Shown in pieces: positions 60,404 through 64,000 of a DNA stretch of 64,000 nt (position 1 is the stretch's first letter; each line of letters starts with the position of its first letter). Source of the stretch: DYCT01 sp051875715. Lineage in GTDB: Bacteria > Bacteroidota > Bacteroidia > Bacteroidales > Bacteroidaceae. The translations under genes were made by a program, and so were the position numbers. The notes under the pieces were generated by a model that was given only the letters and a program-made list of their open reading frames with translations, searched no databases and was not told the DNA's origin. The stretch is taken from NCBI GenBank assembly GCA_051875715.1, contig JBJEHD010000009.1:15507-79506 (forward strand), written 5' to 3'.

Positions 60404-61267
60404 CTATTGCTTATAGTAAATTATTCGATTCCGTTTCGTTGCCCTTTCATAAAGTTCTTCTTTCACCTCTTTCATGAAGGCAACCCGCTTCATGTTCGAC
60501 AAGATGCCCCTTATCTCCGTCTGCGCAAATTCAAGAGGCTTTTGTTCTCCTTTCCTTAGATAGGCATCCACATGAAGGAAATAATAGTTGGCCGTATCCT
60601 TTGTTTCCACATAAGCATGTTCGGCCAAGTACTGCTCCGGGTTGTCTACCGTCAAAGGAATCTTGTCGATTACGTCTCGGGCCGACACCCACCTGTCATA
60701 AAAATATTCATAACCCACCGCGTGCTGAAAACTATAACGTTCCAGTTGGTCGCGATTTTCCGGAGTGTTCTTCTTGTACCATGTACGCACTTTGTTCACA
60801 CCGGGGGAGCGAAGCGGGACCTTGACAAATACGCCCCGAACAAGCGGCACGTCTACCAAAAACAGGTTCTTGTTACTTTCGTAGTAATTTCGGACTTCCT
60901 CGTCTGAAATCTCGTCCTTGAGCCTTTGTTCTATCAGGTGCTGCTGATACGTATGAACAATCAACGTCTTGCGATAGTTGTCCACCAGCGCTTCGATGCG
61001 GTCGTTGTCCGGGATGTTGTTCTCTGCCTTTTCGTACAGCAAAGCATCCTCCACCCATTCTTTCATGTAGCGTTCCGAAAAAAGGAGACTGTCGGCAGAA
61101 GATATTCCCGGAGGTATCACCGTCTGCAAATCCTCCTTGTACAAAAATTGTCCTCCAACCTCCACCAATGGGGTCTTGCCCCGATGGTCTTGCTCGGTAT
61201 GGCATGCCGCCAATGCAATCAGCATCATGAGCAAAGCAACCTTATATTTCTCCAGAAAAACCTTCAT
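60404..61267 (-). CDS. SurA-like lipoprotein without a clear parvulin domain
   Basis: A 287-residue lipoprotein (lipobox LIALAAC). The helical N-domain (LVEVGGQFLYKEDLQTV, YMKEWVEDALLYEKAENNI, QRLKDEISDEEVRNYYESNKNLF) is of the SurA/trigger-factor-like type, but the conserved rotamase core seen in its neighbours is absent, so it probably acts as a holdase. The start at 61267 heads the signal peptide. It lies between two true parvulin proteins in the operon (43 and 4 bp gaps). Confidence 0.82.
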   Translation of the reverse strand: MKVFLEKYKVALLMMLIALAACHTEQDHRGKTPLVEVGGQFLYKEDLQTVIPPGISSADSLLFSERYMKEWVEDALLYEKAENNIPDNDRIEALVDNYRKTLIVHTYQQHLIEQRLKDEISDEEVRNYYESNKNLFLVDVPLVRGVFVKVPLRSPGVNKVRTWYKKNTPENRDQLERYSFQHAVGYEYFYDRWVSARDVIDKIPLTVDNPEQYLAEHAYVETKDTANYYFLHVDAYLRKGEQKPLEFAQTEIRGILSNMKRVAFMKEVKEELYERATKRNRIIYYKQ

Positions 61268-61309
61268 AACGAGCACGAGTCGAGTATCAGACCATAAAAA
61301 AACACGCTA

Positions 61310-63238
61310 CTAATGATTGTTGACCGTTTTCAGAACGTCCCGATTCACTTCCACCTCGTATTTGGCCCGAAGTTCCTCCACCCAAGCAGCCTCCAGATAA
61401 TTCTGATAGTCTGCCGTGACAGGACCACGAACATCCTTATACGTTTCCGGTCCTTTTTTCAGCAACTTACCATATACACCTGTATGAGGATATTGGGGCA
61501 TCGGGTCGAACGAACCCGTCTTGAAAACCAGTTTGTCTACGTATTTATTGTCGCCCTTGGCATACAGACCTTTTGACATCTTTATCGCCGTGACAGAATC
61601 ATTGTTGAATGTGCTACGCAGCATGGAAGCCCACTCCTCTTCCGGCAGTTTACACTTTTTCAACGCCTTCTGGGCCAGTTTCAACGTATCCGCGCTGATG
61701 CAGTGCAGAATAATGCCTCGGTAGCGGGGAGCATCCCAAGCGTAATTCTTTTTATTCGCCTTGAAGAATTTCTCCAGCCCGGCCTCATCCTTCGAAGCGC
61801 GGTCCCACACCTGCTGATTGCTGATCTCGAACAACAAAATGCCATCACGATATTCTTGCATCAAATGGCCAAAGTCCGGATATTTCTGCTCCAATCGCGC
61901 GTCTTCGTAAGCCAGCACCTCTTTGTCCACGTACTGATTCAACAGTTCGTCCACATTCGACACGCCGTCTTTAGCCCAATCCACGAAACCTTGCACCGGA
62001 TACTTCTCGCCCGCGAGGGTAAATAAAATGCCATCGACCTTCGGAGCCTCCGTCAAGGTGGAGTCAGTCTTCACGGCCGCTCTCCGGGCCAACGCCTCTT
62101 TGGCCGAGGCCACACCGGCTTCGTCCAACGCATATCCATATTCTTTTTTCAAACGGGCAATCAATGCAGCGACGCCCTTATTCCCTTCGCCCATACGAGC
62201 CAATCTACGCATGATCTCGTCCTTCTTTTCTTCAAAGGGTTCTATTTGTCGACGATCAATCAATTTAACGATATGTATTCCACCTGGAGATTGGAACGGT
62301 TTGGAGATTTCGCCTTTTTGTAGAGCAAAAGCAATATCCTCAAACTCCTTTACGACCTGATGCGTCCCTATCCAAGGAAGTTCACCACCACGCATGGCCG
62401 AGCCTCTGTCCTCCGAACACTTGCTTGCCAATTCTGCAAAGTCAGCACCTCCTTGCAACACAGCATACAAAGAATCCATTTCCGCTACAATCTGCGCACG
62501 CTTTTCCGGGGTTGCGCCTTGAGGCAGGAATTTATAAATATGAGCAACCAACACTTTGCCCACATCCGGTCGACGATCGGTCACCCGGATGACATGATAG
62601 CCAAAATCCGTTCGCGCCGGTTCACTGATTTCCCCCGGCTGAAGCGCATAAGCGGCATCTTCGAAAGGCCGTACCATCTGCATGGCAGTGAAATAGCCCA
62701 AATAACCTCCATTCTTCTGAACCGACGGGTCCTCCGAAACTTCCTTCGCCACCTTCTCAAAAGATTCCCCGTTGAGCACACGCTGACGAGCACGTTCGGC
62801 CCGGTTGTAGGCATCCTGCACTTGTTCAGGCGATGCATCCTTTGCCAGACGAATCAGGATGTGCCATGCTTCCAAATTCTCTTTCATCCGATTATATGAA
62901 AGCAGTGCATTCGCCTCGTCCACAGAAGAATCTGTCAAGTAACCCTTCGCCAGTTGCTGACGATACCCCCTAAATTCCTTCCTAAATGCAGCCGTGGTAT
63001 CCAAACCGGCCTCTTCGGCAGCAGCCACCTTCAGTTTGAAATTCACAAACAAATCCACATATTCATCCAAGGTCTTCTTGTCGAGTTCGTTGTTTGAATT
63101 GTTTTTGTTGTAGATGTATTCAAACTCCGAACGAGTGATATCTTTTCCATTGATGCGCATTAAAACAGGATCTGTCTGCTGCGCCCACACAGAAAGGCCT
63201 AAGGCCCAAGCCGCCAAAAGCGAAAGATTCTTTTTCAT
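61310..63238 (-). CDS. Periplasmic peptidyl-prolyl isomerase with two parvulin domains
   Basis: A 642-residue exported chaperone (signal peptide KKNLSLLAAWALGLSVWAQ). A SurA N-type helical domain (to about 115) precedes two parvulin domains: AWHILIRLAK ... KNGGYLGYFTAMQMVRPFEDAAY ... GYHVIRVTDRRPD (about 120-230) and VAHIYKFLPQGA ... MRGGELPWIGTHQVVKEFEDIAF ... GGIHIVKLIDRRQ (about 231-335). The last 300 residues are helical and unassigned. It is the first gene of a seven-gene operon running to the NlpC/P60 gene. Confidence 0.92.
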   Translation of the reverse strand: MKKNLSLLAAWALGLSVWAQQTDPVLMRINGKDITRSEFEYIYNKNNSNNELDKKTLDEYVDLFVNFKLKVAAAEEAGLDTTAAFRKEFRGYRQQLAKGYLTDSSVDEANALLSYNRMKENLEAWHILIRLAKDASPEQVQDAYNRAERARQRVLNGESFEKVAKEVSEDPSVQKNGGYLGYFTAMQMVRPFEDAAYALQPGEISEPARTDFGYHVIRVTDRRPDVGKVLVAHIYKFLPQGATPEKRAQIVAEMDSLYAVLQGGADFAELASKCSEDRGSAMRGGELPWIGTHQVVKEFEDIAFALQKGEISKPFQSPGGIHIVKLIDRRQIEPFEEKKDEIMRRLARMGEGNKGVAALIARLKKEYGYALDEAGVASAKEALARRAAVKTDSTLTEAPKVDGILFTLAGEKYPVQGFVDWAKDGVSNVDELLNQYVDKEVLAYEDARLEQKYPDFGHLMQEYRDGILLFEISNQQVWDRASKDEAGLEKFFKANKKNYAWDAPRYRGIILHCISADTLKLAQKALKKCKLPEEEWASMLRSTFNNDSVTAIKMSKGLYAKGDNKYVDKLVFKTGSFDPMPQYPHTGVYGKLLKKGPETYKDVRGPVTADYQNYLEAAWVEELRAKYEVEVNRDVLKTVNNH

Positions 63239-63287
63239 TACTCTATCTATTAAGCACTTATATTTTGACTATGTTTCAAATTAACGG

Positions 63288-63295
63288 CAAAAATA
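63288..63295 (-). promoter_or_regulatory. -7 element of the chaperone-mutL operon
   Basis: On the minus strand TATTTTTG, exact TAnnTTTG, 49 bp before the first start codon. Confidence 0.5.
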
Positions 63296-63392
63296 ATAGA
63301 AAAATCATGTAACCGTGCATCATTTATATTTTTTTCTATATTCCCACAATCGGACATCACACCAACACCTCCACCGCAACCCATCCAGCCTC

Positions 63393-63929
63393 TCACTTCT
63401 GTGGGGATTCTGCGCATTCTGCCAATGCATGTATCTGCGACACATGCAGTTCCAAATGATCCGCATATCCCATGATCATCTCTTGCAATGTCACCCGATG
63501 ACCCTCATAGTCAACCCAATAATTGCCCAGTTTGGTTTCATCCACCGATTTGATTACTTGAATCACGTGAAGGTTGTAATACTCCCACAAGCACACGATT
63601 GCCTCCCAATCTTCATGCTGATAATCCTGCAAGCGAATCCACAGGTCATTGTCTTGGGTGTAGTCCGGAAACACCAACATACCCATCTCTGTGTTCGGCA
63701 TGGAGTATCCACACCGCGGAGCATACTGCAGCCGGACCATACGCTGATGGTTGTTGCTTGCTGAATCTATCATATGACCGACAAGCATCTTTATGCTGCG
63801 ATGCTGTTCGTTGAATCGCTGTGAAACAACCTCCTCCGGCAAGCTTCGGAGGAACGGCACTTCACGCTCCACAATGAAGCGAATATGCTCCATTACCATC
63901 TGACGCCAATTAGCCTGATTTTCTTTCAT
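63393..63929 (-). CDS. DinB family (DinB_2) protein
   Basis: A 178-residue four-helix-bundle protein of the DinB/YfiT superfamily. Candidate metal-binding His are in MLVGHMIDSASNNHQR near residue 50, YYNLHVIQ near 128 and MGYADHLELHVSQI near 160, in the usual H...H...H spacing. Members are metal-dependent, often thiol transferases; the function here is unknown. The ATG at 63929 is used because sequence upstream belongs to a MITE-like element that begins 16 bp away; the transposon may have replaced or supplied its promoter. Confidence 0.85.
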   Translation of the reverse strand: MKENQANWRQMVMEHIRFIVEREVPFLRSLPEEVVSQRFNEQHRSIKMLVGHMIDSASNNHQRMVRLQYAPRCGYSMPNTEMGMLVFPDYTQDNDLWIRLQDYQHEDWEAIVCLWEYYNLHVIQVIKSVDETKLGNYWVDYEGHRVTLQEMIMGYADHLELHVSQIHALAECAESPQK

Positions 63930-63945
63930 TGCATTTCTTCTTAAC

Positions 63946-64000
63946 CCCAAAACGGTCATTAGGCCTTTATGCGCAAACGAACTTTCTTTTTGGCATCTGT
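63946..64000. mobile_element. MITE-like element, second copy, cut by the window end
   Basis: The terminal repeat CCCAAAACGGTCATT (63946-63960) and the following 40 bp match the reverse complement of the right end of the element at 14736-14898, apart from one short patch (63966-63969) and a 1-base length difference. It is in inverted orientation. It is preceded by TTAA and one extra C. Confidence 0.8.

Overview
The window reads as chromosomal DNA from a GC-rich member of the Bacteroidales (Bacteroidota, probably a Bacteroidaceae/Prevotellaceae-type gut or oral anaerobe). The evidence is a SusC/SusD pair, a hybrid two-component regulator, a BspA-type leucine-rich-repeat surface protein, DinB, DMP19 and OstA-like proteins of that phylum, and many upstream sites matching the Bacteroidales promoter (TTTG, about 19 nt, TAnnTTTG). 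No rRNA, tRNA or CRISPR array was seen. One 100-N assembly gap lies inside the repeats of the surface protein.

Layout. 1-9800: tail of an unidentified gene, a membrane protein with a zinc ribbon, the pepC-like and pepP-like peptidases, a patatin, a small outer-membrane barrel, a cstA-like transporter and a secreted GHL10 glycosidase. 9800-14900: a DUF4143-type ATPase and a pyruvate:ferredoxin oxidoreductase, followed by a strong terminator and a 163-bp MITE-like element. 15000-36900: a pectin utilisation locus with a hybrid two-component regulator, alpha/beta hydrolase, GDSL-pectin methylesterase fusion, secreted protein, lipoprotein, SusD, SusC, pectate lyase and GH105, then, divergently, a galactitol-type PTS IIC, KduI and an ExuT-like transporter. 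36900-45600: a broken LuxR-type regulator, a nuclease-helicase with tatC and tatA, ung and lptD. 45600-54200: the BspA-like gene, an HD hydrolase, NamZ, a GT2, mtaB, DMP19, an esterase, a histone H1-like protein and a GNAT. 54200-64000: a long operon (three parvulin/SurA-like chaperones, OstA-like, small membrane protein, mutL, NlpC/P60), then DinB and the edge of a second MITE copy.

How the parts fit. The pectin locus can cut homogalacturonan at the surface (PL1, methylesterase/acetylesterase), import oligomers through SusC/D, trim them with a secreted GH105 and isomerise the product with a KduI that carries its own signal peptide. Two permeases, one of them a PTS IIC with no PTS partners nearby, flank kduI. 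This suggests that part of the 5-keto-4-deoxyuronate pathway runs in the periplasm.

The most unusual DNA-level signal is a family of short intergenic tandem arrays at 7851, 22674, 37537 and 54230. Their units are palindromic or near-palindromic and repeat at exactly 11, 21 or 22 bp, that is, one or two turns of the double helix.
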